Shown: piece after piece, positions 32,180 to 43,578 of the stretch
Numbering within the stretch: the stretch's first letter is position 1
How the letters are laid out: each line of letters opens with the position of its first letter
Assembly: GCA_036346375.1 (NCBI GenBank)
Contig: CM070515.1
Coordinates: 9,508,423-9,572,422 of the forward strand
Source of the DNA: Guadua angustifolia
Taxonomy: Eukaryota; Streptophyta; Magnoliopsida; Poales; Poaceae
Reading direction: 5' to 3'
Length of the DNA stretch: 64,000 nt
The notes under the pieces: generated by a model
Databases searched by the model: none
Told to the model about the DNA's origin: nothing
The model's input: the letters and a program-made list of their open reading frames with translations, nothing else
Made by a program: the position numbers and the translations under genes

Positions 32180-33262
32180 ATTTTATCGAGTCCTTATTTT
32201 CTTCTCGACCACCTCTTGCACTCAAGAGTGCCATAATTTCGGGGATATCAATCGAATAAAGGATAGATAGTGATTACGCCCTAGGAATAATAAAAATCAT
32301 ATAGGAGTAAATTTTCCCAAAGAGAAGGCAATCGACATAGTACATGGCTATTTAATGTTTTCGAAGATAAAATAAGGAAAGCAATTGGAATAAGAAATAT
32401 GTAAATACAAAGTGCATAAATGTTTTCACAAATTCTCTCGCACATCTCATTTGGAAATGAGAGCTCCACCCTCCACAAATTCTCTGCACATCTCATTTGA
32501 AATGAGAGCTCCACCCTCCACAAATTCTATCGCACATCTCATCGGAAATGAGAGTTCCACCCTTCACATCTCACTCGAAATGACTATTTTTTCTCTCAAG
32601 TAAACTAGTCCAAAATATATTGTTTCACTTGCATTAGTAGCTCTCCTTTGTCTCAGATAAGAGTTGGCTTGCAAAAGACAAGAAGTAAACTCTCAAGTAA
32701 ACTGAATCAAAGACAGTAAGTAGTAAAATGAAATAGTTGGCTTGCAAAATGCATAACCGAAATGTATAAGAGTAGCTAATGCCTGCTATCTCCAAATTAC
32801 TCAGACAAATTTTCAAAAATCATCCAGCAAGAACAGGCAGCAAGTAATCCTATCCATCCCTATTTTTCTCTCATAGCCAGCCCTTCTTCCTCATCCCTCA
32901 TTCTTCCCCCCTCCTGCCACTTTCTTCCCAGGCAGCAAGACCGCTCCTCAGGCATTTCGCTCCAGACCCTGGCACCCAGCCCTTCTTCCTCACTCCCTCC
33001 TTCTTCCTCACTCCCTCCTTCTTCTTGCTCCAGACCCTGGCGCCCAGCCTAGCCGGACCGCTCCTCAGGCATTTCGCCGAACACCTTGCGGGCAGTGGGA
33101 TTAGAGAGGGAGGAGGAGGGCGCGCGCAGCTATACCTCGGTCCTCCGGGGTGGAATAGCGGGGCGGCGTCGAGCGGTGGCAGAGGAGGCGATGACGAGGT
33201 GGCGAAGGAGGCTACGACGAGGTGGCGTTGGTGCGGGGTCTCGATGGAGGCGGCGGCACTGA
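32180..33262. other. Intergenic with short tandem repeats
   Basis: At 32,424-32,583 a ~48-bp unit ('gcacatctcatttgaaatga' type) is repeated about 3.5 times. A CT-rich stretch at 32,880-33,080 repeats 'ctccagaccctggc'. It precedes the CACTA promoter region and may be the 5' transcribed part of that element. No domain seen. Confidence 0.45.
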
Positions 33263-33479
33263 GACTTAGAAAATTTGGGGTGTGAGGAAGCGCGGTGACT
33301 TAGAAAATTTGGGGTGTGAGGAAGAGCGGGGAGTATCAACTTTATATAGGGAACCCACTTCTACAAGCGGTTGGTAATAACAACCGCTTGTAGAAGTGCT
33401 CTACAAGCGGTTGGTATTACTCAACCGCTTGTAAAGAGGACTTCTACAAGCGGTTAATATTACTAACTGCTTGTAGAAC
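33263..33479 (-). mobile_element. CACTA (En/Spm-type) subterminal array and promoter
   Basis: From 33,356 to 33,479 three palindromic units of the form CTACAAGCGGTT...AACCGCTTGTAG are arrayed head to tail, the subterminal transposase-binding repeats typical of grass CACTA elements. Next to it, on the minus strand, is a TATA-like 'cctatataaag' at 33,340-33,350. A 35-bp tandem duplication containing 'acttagaaaatttggggtgt' lies at 33,263-33,331. The terminal CACTA inverted repeat itself is not present beyond 33,480, where LTR-like sequence starts, so the element is truncated. No transposase is visible. Confidence 0.65.
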
Positions 33480-33489
33480 GCATGGATAG

Positions 33490-33944
33490 GCTGTAAGTTC
33501 AACCTTCATTAGTTATGGTTTTGGTGTTAATGACAAATCTAATATTGAGATTATCCATTAATGTGATTTTGTTATTAATGACAAATCTTATATCGAGACT
33601 AACTTGTTTATTTAGAAATCTTTGATTAGTCTCATCGCATTGAAAAATGGAAAACCCAAGGTATGTATGCGTATTCATTCTAGCATTAGTTGCATGCTTT
33701 GGAGTCAAGTTAAAATATGAATGTCCCCATTATATTAACCACAAAACGTGCACCATGTTTCCCAATCCACACATTACATGGATGCACATACTTAGGGGGA
33801 GTTTGTAGTTTAACTTGAAAGTCTCTTTGTATTGATTTATTCTTTATTGACACATATAAGGGTCAAGACAAAGAAACTAAATCCTTGAGTATATATTCGA
33901 AATGTCTAGCTAGTCATAGTATACTCATGGTAATATAGGATATA
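33490..33944 (+). mobile_element. Copia-like (SIRE-type?) LTR region, left part
   Basis: Begins near 'ggttttggtgttaatgacaa', a beginning common in long grass copia LTRs. It continues after the solo LTR at 36,503. The exact start is not visible; assignment to a SIRE/Maximus-like group is inference from this phrase, the 'cggtagtaccgg' palindromes and the TATA box at 38,568. Confidence 0.4.
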
Positions 33945-36497
33945 TGTAACATCTCAAAATTTTAGCTTTTTAATTAATTAGTATTATTTTATTGCTAATT
34001 ATGAATGTTATGATTTTTCTGGATGTTATTGGATTTTTTGAGATTTATTCGAATTCATTTGGAATTAAAACGCATTATCTTTTATCAAGAAATAATTATA
34101 AAAAGACATTTGCAAAATAAAGTTTTTGTGAAAATATTTTATTTAAGTCCAGAATAGCTCAAAATATTTTTGAGAATTTTATGGGAATTTTTAGAGTATT
34201 TCTAATGCCTTAAATAAATCAAAATATTTAATCAGATTATTTAAAATAGGAAATTCGGGAATATATGGAATGAACAGTAACGGGCCGGCCCAATTACTGT
34301 GCAGGCCGGCGGATTAAAAAGGAAAATCGGGTAAATTAGGAAAACCTCGGTTTAATCCTTGCCGTCGGATGCGCATCGTGTGGTCGCCGTTCATCGTTTC
34401 CAATTCGACTTTCCAAAATTCGCTGCCGCCTGCTGTTTGGTCTCAGAGCTCTAGGGTTTCCATTTTTGCGCACATACCGAAGCTATAAAAGCCGCGCCTC
34501 GCCTCCTGGGATTCCTCATCGCTTTGCGCATCCAGCAGCTCTAGCCTTCGCTTTTGAGCCGCCGTCGTTTAGCCTATAAAGCTCACCGGAGTTGCTCTTC
34601 GCCGCCGCTGGTTCCTTCGCTTTTTCCGTCGTCGGTTAGCCGTTGTTCGCCGAAGGGAATCCAGAACCGGAGTCGCCGTTCCAAGCCGCGTCGGATCCGT
34701 CACTTCTTCACGTCGGAGACGCATCGAAACGCCGTTCGGGTGCTCATCTTCTTCGCGTCCGGTGGATCCACGTCGTCACGCCGTCATCTGCGCTCGGGAG
34801 CTCTACCGTCCGTCCGATCTCCAACGGAGCATCAAGATCACGCCGCGTCGGCTTAGGTGAACAGGGAACCGCAGGGTAAGCATGGACCGTTGATCGCAAG
34901 ATCAACAGCCCAAAATCGGCCACGTCGCGCCGTACGGATTCGGGCGGGAAAATCAGATTTTTCCATATAAAAATAATTCGCTAAATTCGGAATTTCCAAT
35001 TTCAGGGTATTTTCAGGATTTTTCAAACTTCAAAACCTTATAACTTTTGCATACGAACTCCGTTTGAGGTGATTCAAATTCCTAAAAATTTGTAAAATTG
35101 AGATCTTTCTAATGGTGGCTTTTATTTGAATTTTTGAATTTGTTTGCTCTTTAGTTTTGGTTTTTATTTGCTTTTCTCTCTCGATTCGCGTAGACGTTGA
35201 ATTGTGCGAGGCTTCGGAAGGGGATTTCACAACTCAAGAATTATTTCCAGATCAGGAGCAGGAGCTTAACGAAGGCAAGTTGTGCTTTGATCATATTGCA
35301 CCCATAAACTAGATTGCATGCTATTTTGATTTACTTTATCACTTGTTATTTTATGTATAAATGATTTCAACATAAGTTTGGGATTAGTTATCTTACCCTT
35401 TGAATTACACCCTACCTTGCTAGTTGTATGTCATGATCCACTTGTCACCCTAGGTTGGTTAATTATAGTTGTTTAAATAGAAAATCAACATGGGTGGTTA
35501 GACCGAATTAGAGATGCTTAGCCCTGCCACGTCATCACATACTCTTGGAATATTGTATATTAATCTTGACTAATGGAATATGGAACTATGATAATAATTT
35601 GTGGGCCATGTGTGGTCGCACAAAGAGACTGAGTTGTTGTGACAGCGGAGTCACGCAACGATGTTGATTTGTGAAAAGCACGTGGTGTTTGGTAATCAAC
35701 TAGGGGGGAAAATGATTTAAACTGAGGCAAGTGGCAAGATTATTTTTGGTGGGCCAAGAGTGGCAATTAGGCGGTCGCATTTGGTTTTTGGTGGACCAAG
35801 AGTGGCAATTGGGCGGTCGCATTTGGATCTCTGGTTAGTCTTGCCTCGGTCAACTAAGGGTAGTTAATTAAAATAAACAACTGGATAGGATGGAGGGATG
35901 CCATGTGGATAATGAAACTTGATTTAGGATGGAGAACTTGGGTTTGATTTGAGAAACAATGGAATCTACTTGTTATTATTTGTTTTACTGTCTTTTCAAT
36001 CTACATATTGCTTATGTTTGGAAATGCTGCTTACTACTTATGAACCATAAGCCTTCCTTTGGAATAAGCCTGCATATAGATATAATAGAAATGCATTCTG
36101 TGCACAACTTGTTGAGTACGTGTGGTGTACTCACCCTTGCTTACAAAACAACAACAGTGGAGGAGTCATCGCCTGTGCTTGAGGAGGACTTTCAGGTGGA
36201 CGCGAGTTACTAGGCCAAGCCTTGTCAGTCGCCTGTGGTGTACTGATGAGTCACTACGTCTTCTACGATTTTCCGCTGCATTTGTCTTATTTTATCTTAG
36301 TCTTGCCCTATGAGGCCGAATAAATGTAAGTGATCATAAGATCATGCACTAGTTATATTAAATAAATGAAGCCTTATTGATATTATCGTTGTGTATGATG
36401 TGATGCTTACCAATGTTAAGCCGTGTGCACTAGCGTTGATCCTGGGAATAGTGAGGCAAACACGGTGGATCCGAATTAGTGAATTCGGGTCCTTACA
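33945..36497 (+). mobile_element. 2.55-kb solo LTR with atata duplication
   Basis: Starts TGTAACATCTCAAAA and ends GGGTCCTTACA, flanked by atata at 33,940-33,944 and 36,498-36,502. A TATA box 'gctataaaagccgcgcc' lies at about 34,482-34,498 on the plus strand, and the family motif 'gagtacgtgtggtgtactca' at 36,114. Same superfamily of TGTAAC LTRs as 5,373-14,541 and 57,694-62,653 but shorter. No gag or pol inside; the small frames at 34,554-34,879 are in the GC-rich leader. Confidence 0.85.
34482..34498 (+). promoter_or_regulatory. TATA box of the 2.55-kb solo LTR
   Basis: 'gctataaaagccgcgcc' sits about 540 bp from the LTR 5' end, followed by a GC-rich transcribed-looking leader. A classic plant TATA with a GC-rich downstream flank. 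Confidence 0.55.
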
Positions 36498-37334
36498 ATA
36501 TACTCCAATATAATCAAATTGAATATGTGCATATTATATACAAGTCAATCATACTTATGCACATATACATATGGGGTTTATTCTATAGTTGATGACTTAG
36601 AGTAATGATCATTTCCATATAGCCTACACATAATGGATCATTACTTTTCATCAATATGAGTATATGAAAACTTGTGTAGTTAATATATACTCATATCAAT
36701 TTAAATGACAATTTAAATTGAGTTCATTTGTCTTATTAATCATTAAAGATCACTTCATCATGTGTTGATGGTGTTCCGTGATTAATTGAGAACAAATGAA
36801 TAGTTCTTAAGTATAATGAAGCATGTGTTGCATTGTTGTACTTAAGACACATTTAATCATTCAAATTGATTTAGGTTGTGCTCAATTGATCTAAAGGCAT
36901 CCATTATGTATTAATGGAGTGCAAGAGATAATTGAGACAACCGTGCATCTTGGACTAACTATTTTATGAGTTGTGATTGAGTTAGGTCCAAAGATGAATG
37001 AGATGATGAGAACGGGATAAGGACGGCATCATGAGGTGATGGGCGTCAAGAGTGGATCCCGAAGTTAAAAGAGGAGTCGAGTGATGATCCCGGGGGAGTA
37101 TCAAAGTGATGATCATAAAGACCCCAAAGGGGATTGCTTGCGCGCAGCGGCGAAGGTATAATTAGATAGGCTAAGGACTTTGTAGTCTTTGAGTCTAAGG
37201 TTTTTATCGCCGTGCTATTAAGAGGGGTTGTCTCCTAGCTTGAGCTTCATCATGTGTTGATGCTCTCAATTCCGCGTTCACTCAAGCTCAAATCATTTGG
37301 ATTTGATTTTTGCATAAGGGTTAACCATTTGGCA

Positions 37335-38775
37335 TGTGTTGCGAATGGGTAAAGCTTATGCTTGGTTGTTGTTGGTTTATGCTCTGATTTGCATGTGTTG
37401 CAAAGAGGAAGAGCATATGCATTTGGTTTTCGCATAAAGCTTTGATTTGCATGTGTTGTAAATAGGATAAGCTAATGCGTTGGCTTTTGCGTGAAGTTTA
37501 CTTTTGCATGTGTTGCAAATGTTGAAGCTTCATGTTTTGGTTTCGTTCAAAACATCTTTCTAAAATCTTGTGGTTGCTTAGAGCTAAGTTTTGCATGTGT
37601 TGCGAAAGGAGAGAGCTCAAGCATGATTCGGTATTTGTGTGGTTGTATGGAGCTAAAGGCTTGCATGTGTTGCAAGTAGAGAGCTCATACGGTTGAATTG
37701 GTTTTGGTGTGAAGTTGATTTTGTGGTTGCAGGGAACTATAGAATTGCATGTGCTGCAATTAGAGAGTTTATACACCTTGAGTTGGCGTTGCTTGGAGCT
37801 AGACTTTTGCATGTGTTGCAAAGAGTAGTGCTCAAGCATGAAATCGGTTTAATGTATTATTTGCAAGTTCGTTGTGCGAATAAACCGAGTGTTATGAGTC
37901 CGGAATCCCGAGAGCATGTGAGTAGGGCTTGCAACGGGTGTTAGCAAGTTGACTGGGTCTCGTGTTGACCTTTACATGGTTAGGGGGATTAATCTCATAA
38001 ACTCGAGTTTGATTTGCTTAATACATTTTGCAAATAGATTTTGAGTTGGTTGCAAAATGTGTTTTTGCAATTTGGTTAAAATTCTTTGAGCGTGGGCTAA
38101 GTTGGTGCAAATGTGTTTTGCACGTGTGTATGATCATGTGTTGATCATCTTTGTGGCTCAAAGAATAAATTTGGTTTTTGGAGAAATGTTTTTGAAACTA
38201 AAATCAGGTTTTTCTCCAGTATGGCCGGTTGCACCAGAGTTGAGGACGGTACTACCGGAAGTGCGGCAATACCGGGCCCAAGGAGCGGTAGTACTGCAAG
38301 TCTTGACTACCGACGTTTACTTGAGTAGCTTTATTCCAAAGTGTCGCAAGAGTTTTCCGAAGTGCGAGGCCTGCACTACTGCCGCAATGGGAGCGGTAGT
38401 AGTCATGAATCTTGACTACCGCCCTTAGAGGGCGGTAGTACCAGGTTTGTGACCGTTAGCCGACCGTTGGGGCTACGGCCGGTACTACCGGCCCTATGAG
38501 GGCGGTAGTACCGGGTTTGCTGATTTTCGCCCATTTTGCCCCCAAACGGCTAGTTTTCTTGTGGGGGGCTATAAATACCTCCTTGGGGGGCTTGGGGCAG
38601 ATGTTGCTGCATTGGCTGAGTGTTTGGGTGAGGTGTTGCATGTGTTGCACACTCATATTTGATTCTTGAGCTTAAGTATGAGCACTAATTGCATATGTTG
38701 CAATTGGGAGTGGATTGAGTGATCTCTTGTGCATGTGTTGCACTTGAGTGAGGCCTTGGTGCATGTGTTGCACGA
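37335..38775 (+). repeat. Recurrent GCATGTGTTGC motif
   Basis: The 11-mer 'gcatgtgttgc' or a one-base variant recurs at about 37,335, 37,391, 37,449, 37,506, 37,594, 37,662, 37,746, 37,808, 38,640, 38,691, 38,731 and 38,762. The first four are spaced 56-58 bp apart, the others more loosely. Intervening text is related but diverged ('aaagaggaagagcatatgc' type), so this looks like an old tandem array with one conserved core. Confidence 0.8.
38566..38578 (+). promoter_or_regulatory. TATA box of the copia-like LTR
   Basis: 'ggctataaatacc' followed by a transcribed-looking leader, in the position expected for an LTR promoter. Confidence 0.5.
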
Positions 38776-38888
38776 GGTGATCACCGGGAGCGCATTCGTT
38801 GTGCTCGGTGAAGTTCAAGCGAGGAGCGGCTTGTTACTCTTGGAGGTTGCCGACTCCTTGAAGGCGTAGGCGTCGTGCGCGGGAGCTC

Positions 38889-40107
38889 TCAATGTGTGAA
38901 TGTTCCTCCCATTACTTTAAAAAATGTACGAAACAACCATAAGTAAGAATCAATTTTTTCATTAGAGATCAATACAGCCCCAAACAGTACACACCCACCA
39001 TGATGATTTACTCCTGTAAATGGTGTGAAGATCATGTTGTATTTATTAGTGTTATATGTAGCATCAAAAGAGACCAAATCTCCAAAATGGACATAGTTCT
39101 TTCTGCAAGTTGTGTCCGCTCAAAAGACGTGCACCAACCTACCCTTGTCATCAACAACATAGTCAAAATAAAACGCTGGATTGCAAGAATTCTTTCTAGC
39201 AAGATTATCAACAAAAAGTTGTGCATCTGAACATGTTATACTACTTCTCAAGCTAGCATGGTAATTTTGCAAGTCTCTCTTTGTGCATCCCACATTCTGA
39301 AAACCACCATCACTAACACGAAGATATCTATATGCCAAGGAGGTACCAATGCTAGCTTTATGGCAATCAAACAATGTTGTCTTAGCCTTCTCACTTACTT
39401 CTCTATTTGACCGTATGTAATGTTTCTTGGATGGCGTGACAAGGGCGTGTGCATGCACAGGTTGGAACTTAAATATTGTGTACCTATTTTCCTTAGTGAG
39501 TTTGATAGCAATCATGGCCTCACATCCACACCTAGTGAGTTTTTGATTACGTTTTCTCTTACTTTTAGAATCCAACTTCTCTTCTCCCTTTTCATCACGA
39601 AAACCTTCCCTTGAGCAATAAAACCTTTTCCATAACACCACATCATTCACCTTTTTACGTTGTCCAACACGAATGGAAATCCAAATAAATGGGCATAATC
39701 TTTGTAAAAGCGTCTCAACGGACTTCACATCGAAACTCCATCCCGACGGTGGCACCATCTCAACAGTAATTCCGGTGTGCATGTCATCCCTACAATAGAA
39801 TAGGTTCATTTTCATCACATAATTCTTACAATTATTTTTGTAAACTGAATATAGATTGTAGATGCCCTTACACGAATGGAGGTGCGCATTTTTTCGGTGT
39901 ACTAAACCCATCGTCACGGCATGAGGGTGCCTTAGAAACATCATTGTTGGCCACCAATGCTGAAGGCGTTTCCACCAATATAGGAGGATCATTGCACGTT
40001 GTCACCATTATAGGATCGCGCACCTCGGATGCCTGCGGTGCAATCTGGTCAACAATTCCGTCTAAACCGTGTCCGCTGCTGTATGAGGGAGAGACCGGTG
40101 TCATCAT
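38889..40107 (-). pseudogene. FAR1-related / MULE-type pseudogene fragment
   Basis: FAR1-related proteins derive from Mutator-type transposases; some act as transcription factors. Exon 1 runs from 40,107 (MMTPVSPSYS) to 39,872. An 82-bp intron (39,790-39,871) has a GTAAGG donor and an ATTGTAG acceptor, and joining keeps the frame. Exon 2 shows the FAR1 DNA-binding zinc region: FYCSREGF, RCGCEAMI and the HAH pair in PVHAHAL. It then shows the start of the MULE transposase core (LVSFDATYNTNKYNM, GVNHHGGCVLFG, LWLFRTFFKVMGG). One in-frame TGA at 39,120-39,122 stands where Trp is expected (HVF-stop-ADTTCRKNY). The sequence ends at about 38,889 within the core, so most of the catalytic domain, SWIM finger and C-terminus are missing. 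Confidence 0.8.
39790..39871 (-). other. Intron of the FAR1-like pseudogene
   Basis: 82-bp AT-rich intron with consensus donor and acceptor. Splicing restores one continuous frame between the N-terminal exon and the zinc-binding exon. Its retention argues for a DNA-level copy, not a processed retrocopy. Confidence 0.6.
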
Positions 40108-41000
40108 CCGGAGATCGATGTGTTGGATAAGTATCTATGCATCAATCAAACCAATGGAGAAAAATCAAAAAAATATCCAGTCATTACAGACTAGGCCAAA
40201 ATTAAGCAATTATAACTACTACAGGAACACTATATGTAGCTACAACACACATACATGCAACTATCAACACATATGACCATGTTATGGTAACGGCCATAAC
40301 TAAAATGAAGAGCAACAGGAACTGCAGATGTCTTAATATCAAACAAACGTATCGCTTGATCCATACCGTGGCATTGAGTAATAGCAATGTGAGGAATGAA
40401 AGCAATTGTGTTTATTACAATAACAACATGATCAAATTAAAATAAGCATTATGCAGGATAAAAATCATGTTTGTTCAACTTACGGAGCCACCAGCGTGAA
40501 CCGCAATGCAACCGTCCGAGGCTCGGGCGTCAGCCGGCGTCGAAGCGTCGCTGTGATCGGGAGGCGCCTTCTCTTCCTCTGACGCCTTGAGAGGGCGAAG
40601 GCCAGCGTCTGCCTCTGGACGCGACGACGAGAGGGCGAAGGCCGCGTCTGCCTCTTGGACACTGTGACAGCGAGGGCGGGCCAGTGCGATCGGGGAGAAC
40701 TGTGGCGCAGATCGCGTTCTGCGAGGGCGAGGGCGAGCGCTGGTGCGATCGGGAGGAGCACGCGCGGTGGCCAGATCGCGTTCGGGAGGTTTGCATGCGA
40801 CGGGATGATTTGGGAGTTGCATGCGACGGGATGATTTGGGAGTTTCAATTTGGGATTAGACGGGGGGTAAGTGCTTAATTAGCATAAGTGGATGGGTAAT
40901 CCCACCTTTGTGCATCTGAACCGTTCAGGGAAGATCCAGAGGTCTAGGTTGCTAGTTTTCAAGTTTGCACCGGAAGAAGGGTTTGCACCAAATACGCCGC
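40108..41000. other. Upstream flank of the FAR1-like fragment
   Basis: GC-rich block (40,480-40,860) with open frames on the minus strand that are Arg/Pro-rich and unrecognisable, probably a 5' untranslated or terminal region of the same element. A 26-bp unit ('gcatgcgacgggatgatttg' core) is duplicated at 40,790-40,842. Confidence 0.4.
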
Positions 41001-41001
41001 C

Positions 41002-41025
41002 ATATATATATATATATATATATAT
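41002..41025. repeat. (AT)12 microsatellite
   Basis: Twelve uninterrupted AT dinucleotides at the junction between the FAR1-like flank and the copia internal region. Confidence 0.95.
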
Positions 41026-41354
41026 GAGTTTAAGTTTAAGCACATGATTAAGTTTAAGTACTGAGTTAAGTGGTATTTCCGCTGCTAAGTTTATGTTTAT
41101 TTTTCTGATTAAATTGAATCCAACGTGAAAATTTAATTAGAAAATTATATTAAGTTTATTTTAGTATGGGAATTTTATCTTCTGACCAATGTTGATGATA
41201 AAATTTGCCGTAATAATTGAGTTTAAATTTTGTTCTTTTCTAATTATGCCCAACGGTGATTTAGAAGTAGAACAAATTTTTCTGTTAAGAGCCTGTTTTA
41301 ATTGAACCAACGTTGAATTAATTCATACACTTTTGTTTCAGTATTCTAATTAAG

Positions 41355-42283
41355 TTGTATTTTCTTTTGAAGCTCCAAATACTTCGAATGTCTTAAGTCT
41401 GATCTCTGCGATCGAACCCCTGAATGGGGGGAATTATCCCTCTTGGAGGGAGAAGATTGAGATGGCACTCGCTCTCTCAGACATCGATTATGCAATTTTG
41501 CATGATCGTCCCATAGAACCCGAACCAATTCTAGATGGTCAACCGGGCGCAGAAAATAATGCTACTATCAGAATGGCATATGACCTTGAGCGTGTGAAGT
41601 GGGAGAATTCCAATAGAAAATGCATGATGGTGATTAAAAACTCCATCGTGAAAGCAATAAGAGGTGCCATCCCAGAATGTGCTAGTGCTAAGGAATATCT
41701 TAGCAAAGTTCAGAGTCAGTTCACTGGCTCTACTAAGATGTACGCAAACTCTCTTATGCAAAGACTTGCAAATGAGAAGTTTGATGGGCAAAGTAACATT
41801 AGAGAGTACATTTTGAAGATGAGCAACATAGCCGCTAAGCTGAAGACCATGGAAATAGAAATTTCAGAAGGATATTTGGTGCAATTTATCATGAATTCCT
41901 TGCCCAAGGAATATGAGACTTTTGCAGTAAATTACAACTCCATAAATGAAAAATAGGGTATAGAAAAATTGATGGCTATGTGTGCTCAAGAACAAGAAAG
42001 GCTTAGAGCTCAAAGAATTGATTCTATCAATCATCTTAAGCAATCACCAAACAAGAAGGGTAATTTTCATGGTAAGTCTAAGCCTTTCTTTAAGAACAAA
42101 GGTAAACCTCAGAATAAGAGATTTACCTCAGGCCAGAAGCCTCAGGAAGGCAAAGGCAAGAATCCGGCAGAGGTGGACAAGGACACATGTAGACACTACC
42201 ATCAGAAAGGACACTACATGAAGGACTGTGTTCAGTTTCTTAAATGGCTGAACAAGAATGGTAAGGATAAGATTACATTATAG
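41355..42283 (+). pseudogene. Copia gag (capsid/nucleocapsid) remnant
   Basis: Encodes the structural protein of the virus-like particle. The frame opens without an ATG at about 41,355 (SLISAIEPLNGGNYPSWREK); the first Met is internal (41,462). The UBN2-like capsid region continues to a TAG at 41,954-41,956, then in the same frame GIEKLMAMCAQEQERLRAQ and a Lys-rich stretch. The zinc knuckle reads CRHYHQKGHYMKDC: the second Cys is Tyr, so the CCHC site is broken. A stop at 42,281-42,283 and a frameshift separate it from protease. Confidence 0.8.
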
Positions 42284-42286
42284 ATG

Positions 42287-43578
42287 AATCTCTGTATTTA
42301 GATTTTCCCTCTCATACTTGGTGGATTGACTCAGGCGCAACTGTTCATGTTGCAAATTCATTGTAGGGATTCCATACGAAGAGGATCCTCAAAAGAGGAG
42401 AAAGAACAATTAGAGTCGCCAACGGTGTCGAGGAAGAAGTTGAAGCCATCGGAGAACTCCCCTTAGAATTAAATAATGGCTTCATTCTTCATTTACATAA
42501 TGTTTTAGTTGTACCCTCCATGAGGAGGAATTTGATTTAAGTATCCTGTTTGGATGATGATGACTACTTATGTCATTTTGGGAACAATAGATGTTTAATT
42601 AAGTTTAATGATGTTGATGTTGGTCTTGCCATCTGACAAGACAAGATTTATTTAGTTTCCCAAAGTGATGATGTGAATGTTGTGAATGCCTCTTCATCGA
42701 TGAATGAATGTAAGAAACGTAAGAGAAGTGAGACTGAGACGTCTTCGAAATTATGGCATTGTCGTTTAGGCCATATTTCTAGGGGGAGGATTGAGAGATT
42801 AATCAAAGAAGAAATTCTCCACCCGTTAGACTTCTCAGATTCAGAACATTGCATTGATTGCATTAAGGGCAAATATGCTAAGCAAATTAAGAAAGATGCC
42901 AAACAAAGCACAGGAATTTTAAAAATTATTCACACAGATATCTGTGGTCCTTTTCCTGTGAAGTCAGTGGATGGTTTTGATTCATTCATAACATTCACTG
43001 ATGATTTTTCGCGTTATGGCTATATCTATCCAATTAAAGAACGATCAGAAGCATTAGATAAGTTTAAGATATTTAAGGCTGAAGTTGAAAATCAGCATGA
43101 TCTAAAGATTAAAGTGGTAAGATCAGACCGTGGAGGGGAGTACTACGGTAAACATATCCCTTATGGCCAAGTTTCTGGACCTTTTGCAAGGTACCTGTGG
43201 GAAAATGGCATAGTAGCCCAATATTCTATGCCGGGTGAACCTCAGCAGAATGAAGTAGCTGAAAGGCGTAACCGCACATTAATGGATATGGTACAAAGTA
43301 TGATAAGCTACTCCACCTTACTGATTAATCTATGGATGGAGGCATTAAAAACCGCTGCCCATATTCTTAATCGGGTTCCTAGTAAGTCGGTGCCTAAAAC
43401 ACCGTATGAGTTATGGACTGGGAGGAAGCCCATTCTAAATTATTTACATGTCTGGGGCTGTCCAGCTGAAGCTAAAGTATTCAATCCAAATATTGAAAAG
43501 TTAGATGCTAAGACCGTCAGTTGCCATTTCATTGGCTATCCTGAAAGATCAAAAGGGTACCGTTTCTCTCATCTTTGA
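42287..43578 (+). pseudogene. Copia protease and integrase remnant
   Basis: Protease reads WWIDSGATVHVA (active-site D-S-G at about 42,318-42,350). It is broken by in-frame stops at 42,364, 42,538 and 42,634. The same frame continues into integrase: the HHCC zinc-binding region (LWHCRLGH and HCIDCIKGKYAK) and the catalytic core with all three acidic residues visible (IHTDICGPF, VVRSDRGGEY, QNEVAERRNRTL). This 301-codon part has no stop, so integrase decayed less than protease. A frameshift at about 43,565 ends it after YPERSKGYRF. Confidence 0.85.

Larger units (their letters stand above)
36503..38892 (+). mobile_element. Copia-like LTR region, right part, truncated
   Basis: Continuation of the LTR region begun at about 33,490. 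It has 'cggtagtaccgg'-type palindromes at 38,250-38,515, a TATA box 'ggctataaatacc' at 38,566-38,578 and the tail 'ggaggttgccgactcc'. It stops abruptly at about 38,892 where the FAR1-like pseudogene begins, with no internal domain and no second LTR. Confidence 0.45.

Noticed and set aside
37335..38775. CRISPR-like array suggested by the regular 11-mer spacing
   Set aside because: Repeat core too short, spacing irregular, spacers related to each other, and the context is a plant LTR.
40475..40848. Three overlapping Arg-rich minus-strand ORFs upstream of the FAR1-like fragment
   Set aside because: Same DNA open in several frames, with no domain; more likely 5' untranslated or element-terminal sequence.
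41037..41355. A 5' LTR for the copia element
   Set aside because: Compared with the 358-bp 3' LTR, this stretch has neither TGTTGG/CCAACA ends nor shared phrases; it reads as an AT-rich leader.
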